Below, piece by piece: positions 1 to 9,382 of a DNA stretch of 64,000 bases. Positions within the stretch are counted from its first letter, which is position 1; every line of letters starts with the position of its first letter. A program made the translations under genes and the position numbers. Below the pieces are notes generated by a model, which made no database searches, had not been told where the DNA came from, and saw nothing but the letters and a program-made list of their open reading frames with translations. Source of the DNA: Mesorhizobium sp. STM 4661 (GTDB taxonomy: Bacteria > Pseudomonadota > Alphaproteobacteria > Rhizobiales > Rhizobiaceae); NCBI RefSeq assembly GCF_000359125.1, contig NZ_CAAF010000021.1:43789-107788 (forward strand), read 5' to 3'.

Positions 1-1
1 C

Positions 2-529
2 ATCGATGTCGTCGAACTGAGAGCCCGCGTCGGCATGGTGTTCCAGAAGCCCAATCCGTTCCCGAAGTCGATCTACGAGAATGTCGCCTATGGCCCGCGC
101 ATCCACGGGCTGGCAAAGCGCAAGGCTGACATGGACCAGGTCGTCGAATCCAGCCTGAAAAAGGCGGCGATCTGGAACGAGGTCAAGGATCGCCTGCAGG
201 AGCCCGGCACCGGCCTTTCCGGCGGCCAGCAGCAGCGCCTGTGCATCGCGCGCGCCATTGCCGTGTCGCCAGAAGTGATCCTGATGGACGAGCCCTGCTC
301 GGCGCTCGATCCGATCGCCACCGCTCGCGTCGAGGAACTGATCGACGAGCTGCGCCAGAACTACACGATCGTCATCGTCACCCACTCGATGCAGCAGGCA
401 GCGCGCGTGTCGCAGCGCACGGCGATGTTCCATCTCGGCTATCTGGTCGAGGAGGGCGCCACCGACAAGATGTTCACCAATCCCGACGACCAGCGCACCC
501 AGGACTACATCACCGGTCGCTTCGGCTGA
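2..529 (+). CDS. pstB: Phosphate ABC transporter ATP-binding protein PstB (5' end missing)
   Basis: This is the nucleotide-binding subunit of the high-affinity phosphate importer PstSCAB at the inner membrane. The reading frame is open from base 2, so the true start and Walker A lie outside the window. Visible parts are the Q-loop (VFQKPNPFP), the ABC signature LSGGQQQRL, Walker B ([12 protein letters not shown]) and the H-loop histidine ([11 protein letters not shown]). The QKPNPFP stretch and the CSALDP context are characteristic of PstB rather than other importers. It is followed after 32 bases by phoU and then phoB, the usual rhizobial order. Confidence 0.95.
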   Translation: MDVVELRARVGMVFQKPNPFPKSIYENVAYGPRIHGLAKRKADMDQVVESSLKKAAIWNEVKDRLQEPGTGLSGGQQQRLCIARAIAVSPEVILMDEPCSALDPIATARVEELIDELRQNYTIVIVTHSMQQAARVSQRTAMFHLGYLVEEGATDKMFTNPDDQRTQDYITGRFG

Positions 530-561
530 GCGGTTCCGACCACGCATAGAAGGACAGGATC

Positions 562-1272
562 ATGGGTGAACATCATACGGTTGCGTCTTTCGACGAGGAT
601 CTCGGAGCGATCAGCAAGCTGATCTCTGACATGGGCGATCTGGCCCGCTCAATGGTCGCCGGCTCGACGCGCGCGCTGCTCAATTCCGACAATACGCTGG
701 CGCAGCGCGTCGTTTCCGACGACGCCATCATGGATGCGCGGCAGCGCGAGCTGGACGACCGCGCCATTACGCTGATCGCCAAGCGCCAGCCGATGGCCAA
801 TGATTTGCGTGCCGTGGTCGGCTCGATCCGCATGGCCGGCGACCTCGAGCGCATCGGCGACCTGGCCAAGAACATCGCCAAGCGCGTCGGCACCGTCGGC
901 CTCAGCGTCACCCCGCGCGACCTGTCGCATTCCATCGACGCGATGGCGCAACTGGTGCTCATCCAGGTGGAGGGAGTGATCGAGGAATATGCCGCAAAAA
1001 ACGCGGCGGCACTCGCCAAGCTCCGAAACGAAGATGAGCGTATAGACGTCAAATACACTTCGGTGTTCCGCGAGCTCTTGACCTACATGATGGAGGATCC
1101 GCGCAACATCACCGCCTGCACGCATCTCCTGTTCTGCGCCAAGAACCTCGAGCGCATCGGCGACCATGTCACCAACATCGCCGAGAATGCCCATTATGTG
1201 CTGACCGGCCAGCAACTGCCCGCCAATCGTCCGAAGCAGGACGAAACGGCGATGTCGGCGCCGGCGGCATGA
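562..1272 (+). CDS. phoU: Phosphate signalling protein PhoU
   Basis: A 236-residue cytoplasmic helical protein made of two PhoU repeats. Each repeat carries the metal-binding-type motif ERIGD (ERIGDLAKNIAKR near residue 96; ERIGDHVTNIAE near residue 195). PhoU links the Pst transporter to the PhoR kinase and limits Pho regulon expression when phosphate is plentiful. The ATG at 562 follows AAGGACAGGATC, a usable ribosome site. Length is normal for the family, and its position between pstB and phoB fits the role. Confidence 0.96.
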   Translation: MGEHHTVASFDEDLGAISKLISDMGDLARSMVAGSTRALLNSDNTLAQRVVSDDAIMDARQRELDDRAITLIAKRQPMANDLRAVVGSIRMAGDLERIGDLAKNIAKRVGTVGLSVTPRDLSHSIDAMAQLVLIQVEGVIEEYAAKNAAALAKLRNEDERIDVKYTSVFRELLTYMMEDPRNITACTHLLFCAKNLERIGDHVTNIAENAHYVLTGQQLPANRPKQDETAMSAPAA

Positions 1273-1288
1273 CAGGGGCGACCGGCTA

Positions 1289-1978
1289 ATGATCGCGCCA
1301 CGCATCATGGTGGTGGAGGACGAGGAGCCGCTGGGGGTACTGCTCCGCTACAACCTCGAATCCGAAGGCTACCAGGTCGAGGTGGTGACGCGTGGCGACG
1401 AGGCCGAGATCCGGCTGCAGGAGAACGTGCCCGATCTGCTGGTGCTCGACTGGATGGTGCCGGCGGTTTCCGGCATCGAGCTTTGCCGGCGTCTTCGGAT
1501 GCGGCCCGAAACCGAACGGCTGCCGATCATCATGCTGACCGCGCGCGGCGAGGAAAGCGACCGGGTGCGCGGCCTCTCCACCGGGGCCGACGACTATCTG
1601 GTCAAGCCGTTCTCGACGCCGGAATTCATGGCCAGGATCAAGGCGCTGCTGCGCCGCGCCAAGCCCGAAGTGCTGTCCAGCGTGCTCAAGGTCGGCGACA
1701 TCGTGCTCGACCGAGAGTCGCACCGGGTCTATCGCAAGAAAAGCGAGATCAGGCTCGGGCCGACCGAATTCCGATTGCTCGAATTCATGATGCGGCACCC
1801 CGGTCGCGTCTTCTCGCGCAGCCAGTTGCTCGACAATGTCTGGGGCGAGACGATCTATATCGACGAACGCACGGTGGACGTCCATGTCGGCCGGCTGCGC
1901 AAGGCGGTCAACAACGGCCGCATGCCCGATGTCATCCGCACCATCCGCGGCGCCGGCTACGCTATCAGGGAAGACTGA
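1289..1978 (+). CDS. phoB: Phosphate regulon response regulator PhoB
   Basis: A 229-residue OmpR-class regulator. The N-terminal receiver has the acidic pair VEDEE, a phosphorylatable Asp near residue 54 (LVLDWMVP) and the conserved Lys in YLVKPF. The C-terminal winged helix ends with the typical RTIRGAGYAI. PhoB activates phosphate-starvation genes after phosphorylation by PhoR. It starts 16 bases after phoU and is probably co-transcribed with pst-phoU. No phoR is visible in the window. Confidence 0.95.
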   Translation: MIAPRIMVVEDEEPLGVLLRYNLESEGYQVEVVTRGDEAEIRLQENVPDLLVLDWMVPAVSGIELCRRLRMRPETERLPIIMLTARGEESDRVRGLSTGADDYLVKPFSTPEFMARIKALLRRAKPEVLSSVLKVGDIVLDRESHRVYRKKSEIRLGPTEFRLLEFMMRHPGRVFSRSQLLDNVWGETIYIDERTVDVHVGRLRKAVNNGRMPDVIRTIRGAGYAIRED

Positions 1979-1993
1979 GCGCAGCCTCTGAGT

Positions 1994-3235
1994 TCAGGCC
2001 ACGTCTTTCTTTCCGGGCTTTGCCTGGATGCCCGGCGCGAAAATTTCCTGGTCGACGAAGCTTAGCGCACGCATGGCGCAGCCTTCGCGGATCAGCGGCA
2101 ATTCATTCGGCTCGGTGTCAAAGGAGATCGAACCCGAATGCTGGCCGCCGGCAGTCTGGGCGATGGCTTCGCGCAGAGCCGGTTCGATCAGATCGAAGGC
2201 ACCGGCGCTGACGCCGACCATGGCGACCGGCGCCGGATCGATCAGCGCGAACAGGCTGCCGAGGCCAAAGCCGAGCGCTTCGCCGGCGCGGCGGTAGGCT
2301 TCGCGCTCCGGCCCGTCCGCCTCGCGCGCCCGGGCGGCCAGCGCCCGCATGTCGGCATCGCTGACATCGGCGACCGGCTCGGCATTCTCGCTCAATTGCC
2401 TGGCGTTGCGCCAAATTGCGTAATTGCCGGCATAGGCCTCGACACAGCCGCGCCGCCCGCACCGGCAAAGCGCGCCGCCCGGCCGATGGATCATGTGGCC
2501 GAACTCGCCGCCCGAGGAATGGGTGCCGGTGAACAATTCACCCTTCAACACCAGCCCCATGCCGATGCCGTGCGAGAGCAGGATGGCGATGAAGTCGTCG
2601 CGATAGCGGTCCGGGTCGCGCCAGCGCAGCGCCACCGCCATCATGTTGCAGTCGTTCTCCATGGTGGCCGGAATACCGAACTCGCCTTCCAATATGTCGG
2701 CGAAGGCGATGTTCGTCTGCGGCGTGATCGGCGACCACAGCATGGCGCGCGCATGGGAATCGGTGATGCCTTGGATCGCCAGCGCGATGCGGGCGATGCT
2801 TTGCACATCGAGGTCGGGATCTTCGAGCCGGCGCCGGACTATTGCCGTGCATTCGCCGATCAGCTCGTCGCGCGGCATGGTCAGCGTGTCCAGCCGGCGC
2901 TGCTCCTCGGCGATCACTTGTCCGGCATAGTCGATGACGGCGACCGAAAGGAAATTCAGCGACAACACGACGGTCAACACCGCCGCCGCTTCCGGATTGA
3001 GGGCGAGGCCGACCTGCGGCCGGCCGCGTTTCAACGAAACGGCCTCGCTTGCCTTGCTCTCGCTCAGGATGCCTTCCTGGATCAGGTCGGAAGAGATCGC
3101 CGATATGGTCGAATGGCTGAGGCCGGTGGTCGCGGCGATCTCCGTCCGCGACGGCTGGCCGGCCCGGCGCACGGCCGAAATGACCATCGCCCGGTTGCGA
3201 CGGCGCAAATCGTCGTGGCGGATTCCAACCGACAT
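1994..3235 (-). CDS. ROK-family transcriptional regulator (XylR/NagC type)
   Basis: A 413-residue repressor with an N-terminal winged helix (RTEIAATTGLSHSTISAISS, about residues 30-50), followed by a sugar-kinase-like ROK fold. The ROK zinc motif CRCGRRGCVEAY is intact near residue 255. It is transcribed away from the xylose-type transporter genes and shares a control region with them that holds two palindrome-type sites. Most likely it represses that operon until xylose or a related pentose binds. The sugar is inferred from the neighbour, not from this protein. Confidence 0.85.
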   Translation of the reverse strand: MSVGIRHDDLRRRNRAMVISAVRRAGQPSRTEIAATTGLSHSTISAISSDLIQEGILSESKASEAVSLKRGRPQVGLALNPEAAAVLTVVLSLNFLSVAVIDYAGQVIAEEQRRLDTLTMPRDELIGECTAIVRRRLEDPDLDVQSIARIALAIQGITDSHARAMLWSPITPQTNIAFADILEGEFGIPATMENDCNMMAVALRWRDPDRYRDDFIAILLSHGIGMGLVLKGELFTGTHSSGGEFGHMIHRPGGALCRCGRRGCVEAYAGNYAIWRNARQLSENAEPVADVSDADMRALAARAREADGPEREAYRRAGEALGFGLGSLFALIDPAPVAMVGVSAGAFDLIEPALREAIAQTAGGQHSGSISFDTEPNELPLIREGCAMRALSFVDQEIFAPGIQAKPGKKDVA

Positions 3236-3330
3236 TCCTTCGCCTCCTCCCTATTGCCGCGGCCGCTCATGAATCGGCAGCCGTCGGTAATGTCCGACAA
3301 ATACTGTCAGAAGGACAAGGTCCTGTCATT

Positions 3331-3354
3331 ATTTATTCCGGGACTCGAAAAAAA
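3331..3354. promoter_or_regulatory. Second, degenerate ROK-type operator
   Basis: The right half CTCGAAAAAA is identical to the right arm of the palindrome at 3415-3439, and the left half (TTTATTC) is a weaker match. It lies about 100 bases upstream of the ROK gene start, so it may serve auto-repression. Confidence 0.5.
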
Positions 3355-3414
3355 CTCGGCAAGGCATTAAAATCCATCAGAATCGATGTTGACAGCGCCC
3401 GGGTGTTGGATCAG

Positions 3415-3439
3415 TATTTTTTCGAGGCTCGAAAAAATA
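3415..3439. promoter_or_regulatory. Perfect palindromic operator upstream of the xylose-type operon
   Basis: A 12-base inverted repeat with a single central base: TATTTTTTCGAG, G, CTCGAAAAAATA. A/T-rich arms around a CGAG core are typical of NagC/Mlc/XylR ROK operators. It sits 63 bases before the binding-protein start codon, where a repressor would block the promoter. Confidence 0.8.
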
Positions 3440-3501
3440 GAGCCTCTGTGCCGGCCTTCGGGTCAGTCTAGTCACGCCATACGTGGCGCAGGGAGGATAT
3501 C

Positions 3502-4542
3502 ATGAAGAGATTCGCAGCCGCCATCCTGGCGGGTGTCGCCATGTCGCTGACGCTCGCGTCGGTCGCGCAGGCGAAGGACAAGGTCATCGGCGTTTCGTGG
3601 TCGAACTTCCAGGAAGAGCGCTGGAAGACCGACGAAGCCGCGATGAAGGCAGCCATCGAGGCCGCCGGCGACAAGTATATTTCCGCCGACGCGCAGTCCA
3701 ACCCCGGCAAGCAGCTCACCGATGTCGAGAGCCTGATCTCGCAGGGCGCCAATGCGCTGATTATCCTTGCGCAGGATGCCTCGGCCATCGGGCCGGCGGT
3801 GCAGAAGGCGCTGGACGAAGGCATTCCGGTCGTCGGCTATGATCGGCTGATCGAGAACAAGGACGTGTTCTATCTCACCTTCGACAACAAGGAAGTCGGC
3901 CGCATGCAGGCCCGCGAAGTGTTCAAGGTCAAGCCGGAAGGCAATTACGTCTTCATCAAGGGCTCGGGCGCCGATCCGAACGCCGATTTCCTGTTTGCCG
4001 GCTCGATGGAAGTGCTGAAGGAAGCCATCGACAGCGGCAAGATCAAGAATGTCGGCGAGGCCTATACGGACGGCTGGCTGCCCGCCAACGCCCAGAAGAA
4101 CATGGAACAGTTCCTGACCGCCAACGACAACAAGGTCGATGCCGTGGTTGCGGCCAATGACGGCACCGCCGGCGGCGTCGTCGCCGCGCTGACGGCGCAA
4201 GGCCTAGCCGGAACCGTTCCGGTGTCTGGCCAGGACGGTGACTATGCCGCGCTCAACCGCATCGCGCTCGGCACGCAGACCGTGTCGGTGTGGAAGGACG
4301 CGCGTGAACTCGGCAAGAACGCCGCCGAGATCGCCTCGCAGCTGGCCGACGGCAAGAAGATGACCGACATTGCCGGCGTCAAGGATTTCACCACGCCGGG
4401 CGGCAACACCGTCACCTCGCTGTTCCTGACGCCGATTGCCATCACCAAGGACAACCTCAACGTCGTCATCGACGCCGGCTGGATCAAGAAGGACGCGGTC
4501 TGCGCCGGCGTGGCGGCGGGCAGCGTCGCGACCTGCAACTAA
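3502..4542 (+). CDS. xylF: D-xylose-type ABC transporter substrate-binding protein
   Basis: A 346-residue periplasmic sugar-binding protein of the XylF/RbsB class. Residues 1-24 form a signal peptide ending in AQA. The mature part shows the XylF-like segments [14 protein letters not shown] and [17 protein letters not shown], which carry ligand-facing aromatic and acidic residues. Start ATG at 3502 follows GGGAGGATATC. It is the first gene of a transporter operon. A hairpin after its stop probably makes it more abundant than the membrane subunits. Confidence 0.9.
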   Translation: MKRFAAAILAGVAMSLTLASVAQAKDKVIGVSWSNFQEERWKTDEAAMKAAIEAAGDKYISADAQSNPGKQLTDVESLISQGANALIILAQDASAIGPAVQKALDEGIPVVGYDRLIENKDVFYLTFDNKEVGRMQAREVFKVKPEGNYVFIKGSGADPNADFLFAGSMEVLKEAIDSGKIKNVGEAYTDGWLPANAQKNMEQFLTANDNKVDAVVAANDGTAGGVVAALTAQGLAGTVPVSGQDGDYAALNRIALGTQTVSVWKDARELGKNAAEIASQLADGKKMTDIAGVKDFTTPGGNTVTSLFLTPIAITKDNLNVVIDAGWIKKDAVCAGVAAGSVATCN

Positions 4543-4570
4543 AACCGGGCTGCTACCGGTCTGAATCTCG

Positions 4571-4596
4571 ACGCCGCGGCCCAAAAGCCGCGGCGT
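4571..4596 (+). terminator. Intercistronic hairpin after xylF
   Basis: A 10-base perfect stem (ACGCCGCGGC / GCCGCGGCGT) with a six-base loop, followed by TTTCTC. It lies between xylF and xylH in one operon, so it is more likely a partial terminator or mRNA-stabilising hairpin than a full stop. Confidence 0.7.
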
Positions 4597-4690
4597 TTCT
4601 CAAGGTGCTTTCCGCTTCAAATGACCGTGGAAAGCAAATAGCATCGTGTTCCGGTATCCGCGCCAGACGGCAAACCGGTGGGAGGACATC

Positions 4691-6022
4691 ATGACCGACA
4701 CGACTTCCAACACGCCGGTCGCCGACACAGCCGCGGATCGGGCGCGTGCGTCCGAGCTCAGCGCCGTCGGGCGGTTCCTCAAGGCGACTGAACTCGATAC
4801 GCGCATGCTCGGCATGATCGGCGCCCTGCTGGTCATCTGGGTCGGGATCCACATCCTGTCTGGCGGGCTTTTCCTGACGCCGCGCAATCTCTGGAACCTG
4901 TCGGTGCAGACCTCCTCGGTCGCGATCATGGCGACCGGCATGGTGCTGGTCATCGTGATGCGCAACATCGATCTGTCGGTCGGCTCCGTCGAGGGCGTGA
5001 TCGGTATGGTGATGGGCGTGGCGCAGGCCGAATTCCTCATCCGCGTCATGGGTTTCCAGCTCGGAAATCCCTGGCTCTGGATCATCGCGCTGGCCGTCGG
5101 CGTGGTGCTCGGTCTTGTGATCGGCGCGTTCCAGGGCTTTATCATCGCCTATCTAGAGGTTCCGGCCTTCATCGTGACGCTGGGCGGCCTGCTGGTCTGG
5201 CGCGGCATGGCGTGGCTGATCACCAGCGGGCGCACGGTTGCGCCGCTGGATACCACCTTTCAGCTCATGGGTGGGGGGCCGCGCGGCTCGATTGGCGCCA
5301 CCGCGAGCTGGATCGTCGGCATTCTCGCCTGTGCGGCCGTCGCCTTCATGCTGCTCAACGGCCGGTCGCAGCGCAAGCGGTTCAATTTTCCGCTGCGCCC
5401 CGTCTGGGCGGAGACCTTGCTTGGCGTCGTCGCCTGCGCCGCCATCCTCGGCGCCGTCTGGATCGCCAATTCCTATCCCTGGCCGATCGGAATCGTGCGC
5501 CAATACGCCCAGCAGAACGGTATCACCGTCCCCGAAGGCGGCCTGTTCATCGCCCATGGCATCGCCATACCGGTGCTGATGGCGATCGCCACCGGCATCG
5601 TCATGACCTTCATCACCAGGCGCACCCGTTTCGGCCGTTATGTCTTTGCCATCGGCGGCAATCCGGAAGCGGCCGAACTCGCCGGCATCAACACGCGCTG
5701 GGTGACCATGAAGGTGTTCATGATCATGGGTGTGCTGGCAGCGATCAGCGCGGCGATTGCGTCGGCCCGCCTCAATGCGTCAACCAATGCGCTGGGCACG
5801 CTGGATGAATTGCTGGTCATCGCCGCAGCCGTCATCGGCGGCACGTCGCTTGCCGGCGGCTCCGGTACGGTGCTCGGCGCCATGCTCGGCGCGCTTTTGA
5901 TGCAGTCGCTGCAGTCCGGCATGGTGCTGCTCGGCATCGACTCGCCGCTGCAGAGCATCGTTGTGGGCGCCGTGCTGGTCGTCGCCGTCTGGCTCGACAC
6001 CGTCTATCGCAAGCGGGTCTGA
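4691..6022 (+). CDS. xylH: Xylose-type ABC transporter permease
   Basis: A 443-residue polytopic permease of the sugar BPD_transp_2 class, with a length typical of XylH. Conserved pieces include MRNIDLSVGSVEG in the first half and FAIGGNPEAAELAGI plus GGTSLAGGSGTVLG in the second. The start at 4691 is chosen over an upstream in-frame start at 4646 because GGGAGGACATC directly precedes it. It forms the membrane channel with the ATPase encoded next. Confidence 0.9.
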   Translation: MTDTTSNTPVADTAADRARASELSAVGRFLKATELDTRMLGMIGALLVIWVGIHILSGGLFLTPRNLWNLSVQTSSVAIMATGMVLVIVMRNIDLSVGSVEGVIGMVMGVAQAEFLIRVMGFQLGNPWLWIIALAVGVVLGLVIGAFQGFIIAYLEVPAFIVTLGGLLVWRGMAWLITSGRTVAPLDTTFQLMGGGPRGSIGATASWIVGILACAAVAFMLLNGRSQRKRFNFPLRPVWAETLLGVVACAAILGAVWIANSYPWPIGIVRQYAQQNGITVPEGGLFIAHGIAIPVLMAIATGIVMTFITRRTRFGRYVFAIGGNPEAAELAGINTRWVTMKVFMIMGVLAAISAAIASARLNASTNALGTLDELLVIAAAVIGGTSLAGGSGTVLGAMLGALLMQSLQSGMVLLGIDSPLQSIVVGAVLVVAVWLDTVYRKRV

Positions 6023-6065
6023 GCATGATCCCGAAAAGTGGAAGCCGGTTTTCGGACAGATCATG
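6023..6065. repeat. Rhizobial palindromic intergenic repeat (copy 1)
   Basis: The imperfect palindrome GCATGATCCCGAAAAGTGG...CCGGTTTTCGGACAGATCATG sits between xylH and the ATPase gene. A second copy in inverted orientation is at 53383-53430. Elements of this form are widely dispersed in rhizobial genomes. Confidence 0.75.
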
Positions 6066-6097
6066 GTCGAGCAAAAACCATAGGGAGGAGAACGATC

Positions 6098-6898
6098 GTG
6101 GCTGACAAGTCCGTTCCCACAGGCACGCCGCTGATCGACATGCGCAACATCTCTATCGCCTTTGGCGGTATTCGCGCCGTCGACGATGCATCGATCGACC
6201 TTTTCCCCGGCGAGGTCGTGGCGCTGCTCGGCCATAATGGCGCTGGCAAGTCGACGCTGATCAAGATCCTGTCGGGCGCCTACAAGCGCGACTCGGGCCA
6301 GATCTTCGTCAACGGGCAGGAGGCGTCGATCTCCAATCCGCGCGACGCCAAGAAATACGGCATCGAGACGATCTACCAGACGCTGGCTCTTGCCGACAAT
6401 GTCGACGCCGCCGCCAATCTCTTCCTCGGCCGCGAGCTGATGACCGGCTGGGGCACGCTCGACGATGTCGCCATGGAGGCCGAGGCGCGCAAGGTGATGG
6501 GCCGGCTCAATCCGCGCTTCCAGCGCTTCAAGGAGCCGGTGATCAAGCTTTCGGGCGGCCAGCGGCAATCGGTGGCGATCGCGCGCGCCATCCTGTTCAA
6601 CGCCCGAATTTTGATCATGGATGAGCCGACGGCGGCGCTTGGACCACAGGAGACCGCTCAGGTCGGCGAACTGGTCAGGCAGCTCAAGGCCGACGGCATC
6701 GGCATCTTCCTGATCAGCCACGATATCCACGACGTGTTCGAGCTTGCCGACCGCGTCTGCGTGATGAAGAACGGCCAGGTGGTTGGCACTGCGCGAACGA
6801 GCGATGTAACCCAGGACGAGGTGCTCGGCATGATCATCCTGGGCAAGTGCCCACCCGGCGCCATCCCGGGACCAGGCGCGCTGAAGATCGCCGCCTGA
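6098..6898 (+). CDS. xylG: Single-domain sugar ABC transporter ATPase (XylG-like)
   Basis: A 266-residue ATPase with Walker A GHNGAGKS (near residue 47), signature LSGGQRQSV and Walker [12 protein letters not shown]. Canonical XylG and RbsA proteins of enteric bacteria are about 500 residues with two ATPase halves. This one has a single half and would act as a homodimer, as in several rhizobial sugar importers. The GTG at 6098 is chosen because AGGGAGGAGAACGATC precedes it; a longer frame from 6038 would run through a repeat element. Confidence 0.88.
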   Translation: MADKSVPTGTPLIDMRNISIAFGGIRAVDDASIDLFPGEVVALLGHNGAGKSTLIKILSGAYKRDSGQIFVNGQEASISNPRDAKKYGIETIYQTLALADNVDAAANLFLGRELMTGWGTLDDVAMEAEARKVMGRLNPRFQRFKEPVIKLSGGQRQSVAIARAILFNARILIMDEPTAALGPQETAQVGELVRQLKADGIGIFLISHDIHDVFELADRVCVMKNGQVVGTARTSDVTQDEVLGMIILGKCPPGAIPGPGALKIAA

Positions 6899-6979
6899 AG
6901 CGCGGCGATACTTGTATCGTTGCGGCACGAGGAGCAACGCCGGCTGGAGTTCCGATAAGCACGACGAGCGAGAAATGAA

Positions 6980-7013
6980 AAGGCCGCCGTATGTTGAAGC
7001 AGACGGCGGCCTT
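6980..7013 (+). terminator. Hairpin after the xylose-type operon
   Basis: Inverted repeat AAGGCCGCCGT / ACGGCGGCCTT with a 12-base loop, about 80 bases after the ATPase stop. There is no long T-run, so termination efficiency is uncertain. Confidence 0.6.
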
Positions 7014-7092
7014 CGCGTGCCTACCCCAGTCCCCGTCGGCGCGCTTGAGTGCTACATTAGCGATAGCGAAAACACCAAATCAACATCATTTG

Positions 7093-7278
7093 TTATGGCA
7101 GATCAGATCCGCATCCAACCGTGACAAAAATGCCGCCGTGGGAGGTGCAATCGAAAAAGCCCAGCTCGGTGGCCAGTCTCTTGACTTGGCGACGGTTTAG
7201 TGCTGGGCGACGCTTTAGTAAGCCGGCAAATTTCTTCTGCGTGATATGCCAGCCGTCATGATGAATTGGCCTCGCCAT
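7093..7278 (-). CDS. Small basic hypothetical protein (61 aa)
   Basis: An ATG-started frame (start MARPIHHDGWHITQKK, end VTVGCGSDLP), rich in Lys and Arg. It lies in a stretch more A/T-rich than its neighbours, between two unrelated operons. I recognise no domain. No strong ribosome site is visible. The surrounding longer reverse frame is only the shadow of the histidine kinase. It could be a remnant of a transferred gene or chance coding. Confidence 0.35.
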   Translation of the reverse strand: MARPIHHDGWHITQKKFAGLLKRRPALNRRQVKRLATELGFFDCTSHGGIFVTVGCGSDLP

Positions 7279-7338
7279 TGTGTTGACGCGGGGAGTTGCC
7301 CATAAAGGTCTCGAACCGACCATGGGCCGCCGCAGCAG

Positions 7339-8979
7339 TTGAAGAAGTTCTTCCCGATTGTCGCTTTCATCGCCGTCGCGCTGATCAGCCTGATGATGGC
7401 GGGATTCGCCTATTTCGCCACGCAGGAGGCGGCGCGCATCAAGTTCGAGGCGACGGCGGACGACGCGCTCAACCGGATCGAGGGCCGCATCGACCTGCAT
7501 CTGTCGCTGCTGCGATCGACCCAGGCGCTGTTCGACGCCCGCAATGGCGACATTTCGCGCGGCGAGTTCAAGGCGTTCTTCAGCGCGCTCGATATCGACA
7601 AGAACTTCGCCGGCCTGCGCGGCATCGGCTTTCTGCGCCTGGCGAAAACCGGGGACGAGGCAGCGGTCGAACGTGACATCCTGCACGACCATGGCGTGGC
7701 CCGTGCGATCTATCCGGATACGACGCTGCCATGGCGCACGCCCATCGTGCTTTTCGAACCGCTCGACCCTTCCAACCAGTCCAGCATCGGCTACGATATG
7801 TTCACCGACCCGGCGCGGCGGGAAGCGATCGAAAAAGCGATGGCCGACGACCAGCAGCACGCAAGCGGGCTCGTCAAGCTTGGCCAGGACACAGGCGCCG
7901 CACAGACCTTCACCGGGTTCCTGGTCCTCGTGCGGCTCAACGTCGAAACCGCCCCGGACGTCATCAATGCGTCCAGGTCCTCGACATCAGGCTTTCTTTA
8001 TGCGGCCTTCCGTGCCCGCGACCTGTTCCAGACCGCGCTCAGCCGCACGCCGCTGCTGCCGGTCAACACCGAAATCTATGACGGCAAGGTGGACGCCGAC
8101 AATCTGTTGTTCCAGTCGGAAACGCCGCCGGTCTCGACCTTCGGCGACAGGCTGCTGGTTTCCCGCAAGATTACCGTCGCCGGCCGCCAGTGGACCGTCC
8201 TGTTCCGGCCGACAAGCGCTTTCTCGCAACCCTCTTCGCGCGCCATCCCGGTGATGCTCGGCCTGTTCGGGCTTTTACTGGCAGGCGCCATAGCGTTGGT
8301 GGCACGCTATCAGGAGCGGGCCTATGACGCCGTGTCGCTGCTGCACGAGACGACGGAAAAGAGCCTGCTGGAAAAAGACTTGATGCTGCAAGAGATGAAG
8401 CATCGCATCAAGAACTCGATCACGCGGGTGCTGGCGATCGCACGCCAGACGGCATCGCACGCCACCGACGTGAAGGAATTCTCGTCCTCCTTCTCGGCTC
8501 GCCTGCAAGCGATGGCGGCGTCCCAGGACATGCTGACACGCTCGCGCTGGCAGAAGGCCGATCTCGGCGATCTCCTGCGCATCGAGCTTGGCCAGGTGTT
8601 CGGCAAGGAGCTTCCCGACGGCATCCTGTCCGGTCCGCAGGTTCTTCTCGACGAGACGACGACGCAGGCGCTTGGCCTGACCTTTCACGAACTGGCGACG
8701 AACGCACTGAAATATGGCGAGGCCGGCAATTCAGCCAATACGCTCAAGGGCGATTCGGCGTTGAAGGTCGACTGGTCGCTTGAAGGCCGCGGACGCGACA
8801 GGATGCTGGCCCTCAACTGGCGCGAATCGGGCCAGAAGAAACTCGAAGCGCCGGCAAAAACCGGGTTCGGCACCAAGCTGATCGATCTGAACGTCACGCG
8901 CGAATTGGGCGGTACGATCAATCGCCATTTTCGCGATGACGGGTTGAGTGTGGAAATCAGGATTCCATTGCCGGCCTGA
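7339..8979 (+). CDS. CHASE-domain HWE-family sensor histidine kinase
   Basis: A 546-residue membrane kinase. One membrane segment is at residues 5-24, a periplasmic CHASE sensor domain follows (conserved FAGLRGIGFLRL near residue 90), and a second segment is near residues 300-318. The cytoplasmic HWE kinase has the phospho-acceptor in EMKHRIKN (about residue 356), an N-box HELATNALKYG and the NWRESG motif. The start is TTG at 7339 with only a weak ribosome site. HWE kinases commonly feed the PhyR general stress response, and phyR lies 3 kb away, so that is the likely partner. The ligand is unknown. Confidence 0.85.
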   Translation: MKKFFPIVAFIAVALISLMMAGFAYFATQEAARIKFEATADDALNRIEGRIDLHLSLLRSTQALFDARNGDISRGEFKAFFSALDIDKNFAGLRGIGFLRLAKTGDEAAVERDILHDHGVARAIYPDTTLPWRTPIVLFEPLDPSNQSSIGYDMFTDPARREAIEKAMADDQQHASGLVKLGQDTGAAQTFTGFLVLVRLNVETAPDVINASRSSTSGFLYAAFRARDLFQTALSRTPLLPVNTEIYDGKVDADNLLFQSETPPVSTFGDRLLVSRKITVAGRQWTVLFRPTSAFSQPSSRAIPVMLGLFGLLLAGAIALVARYQERAYDAVSLLHETTEKSLLEKDLMLQEMKHRIKNSITRVLAIARQTASHATDVKEFSSSFSARLQAMAASQDMLTRSRWQKADLGDLLRIELGQVFGKELPDGILSGPQVLLDETTTQALGLTFHELATNALKYGEAGNSANTLKGDSALKVDWSLEGRGRDRMLALNWRESGQKKLEAPAKTGFGTKLIDLNVTRELGGTINRHFRDDGLSVEIRIPLPA

Positions 8980-9004
8980 AACGTGACGGCATAAGCCGGC
9001 GCGC

Positions 9005-9032
9005 AAATGCGGAGACCGGGGTCTCCGCATTT
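9005..9032. terminator. Bidirectional hairpin between convergent genes
   Basis: A perfect 12-base stem, AAATGCGGAGAC / GTCTCCGCATTT, with loop CGGG, lies between the kinase stop (8979) and the lipoprotein stop (9055). Flanking A and T runs suit termination in both directions. Confidence 0.75.
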
Positions 9033-9054
9033 GACGTTTCAGCTATCGCTTGAA

Positions 9055-9300
9055 TTAGTTGCAGCGAGCTGTGTAGATTCGGCCGTGACGGTCTCTGTAC
9101 TGGCAGTAGCCATTCTGGAGACGGCGCACGAGCAGACCGCCAATCGCACCAGCGCCGGCGCCGATCAAAGCGCCCTTGCCACCACCAACGGCGCCACCGA
9201 TGAGCGCGCCGCCCACGGTGCCGATACCCACGTTTTCCTCCGTGGTGGTACAGCCGCTAACCGCGACCACGGCAACCATGGCAATAATCATCTTCCGCAT
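9055..9300 (-). CDS. Glycine-zipper lipoprotein, outer-membrane type
   Basis: An 81-residue precursor with a lipoprotein signal ending in the lipobox VSGC (Cys near 17). A glycine-rich zipper follows (GGALIGGAVGGGKGALIGAG, about 31-50), with a short tail containing two cysteines. This matches small YMGG/Rickettsia 17-kDa-like surface lipoproteins that span or brace the envelope. It is preceded by GCGAGGAGTGACTCT. No EcfG-type promoter is seen upstream, unlike many of its neighbours. Confidence 0.75.
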   Translation of the reverse strand: MRKMIIAMVAVVAVSGCTTTEENVGIGTVGGALIGGAVGGGKGALIGAGAGAIGGLLVRRLQNGYCQYRDRHGRIYTARCN

Positions 9301-9382
9301 AGAGTCACTCCTCGCTTTGTCCTCACTTTAACAAGCTCCAGCAGCCATTTAGCATGAATTGGCGGCCTTTGCCTGCCCGATT

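Noticed and set aside
2138..3370. 410-codon plus-strand frame opposite the ROK regulator
   Set aside because: Shadow frame. The ROK HTH and zinc motif on the minus strand are intact, and the frame would also cross both operators.
4110..4140. GGAAC-N16-CGAC inside the xylose-binding-protein gene
   Set aside because: The -10 box is wrong (CGAC) and it is inside a coding region.
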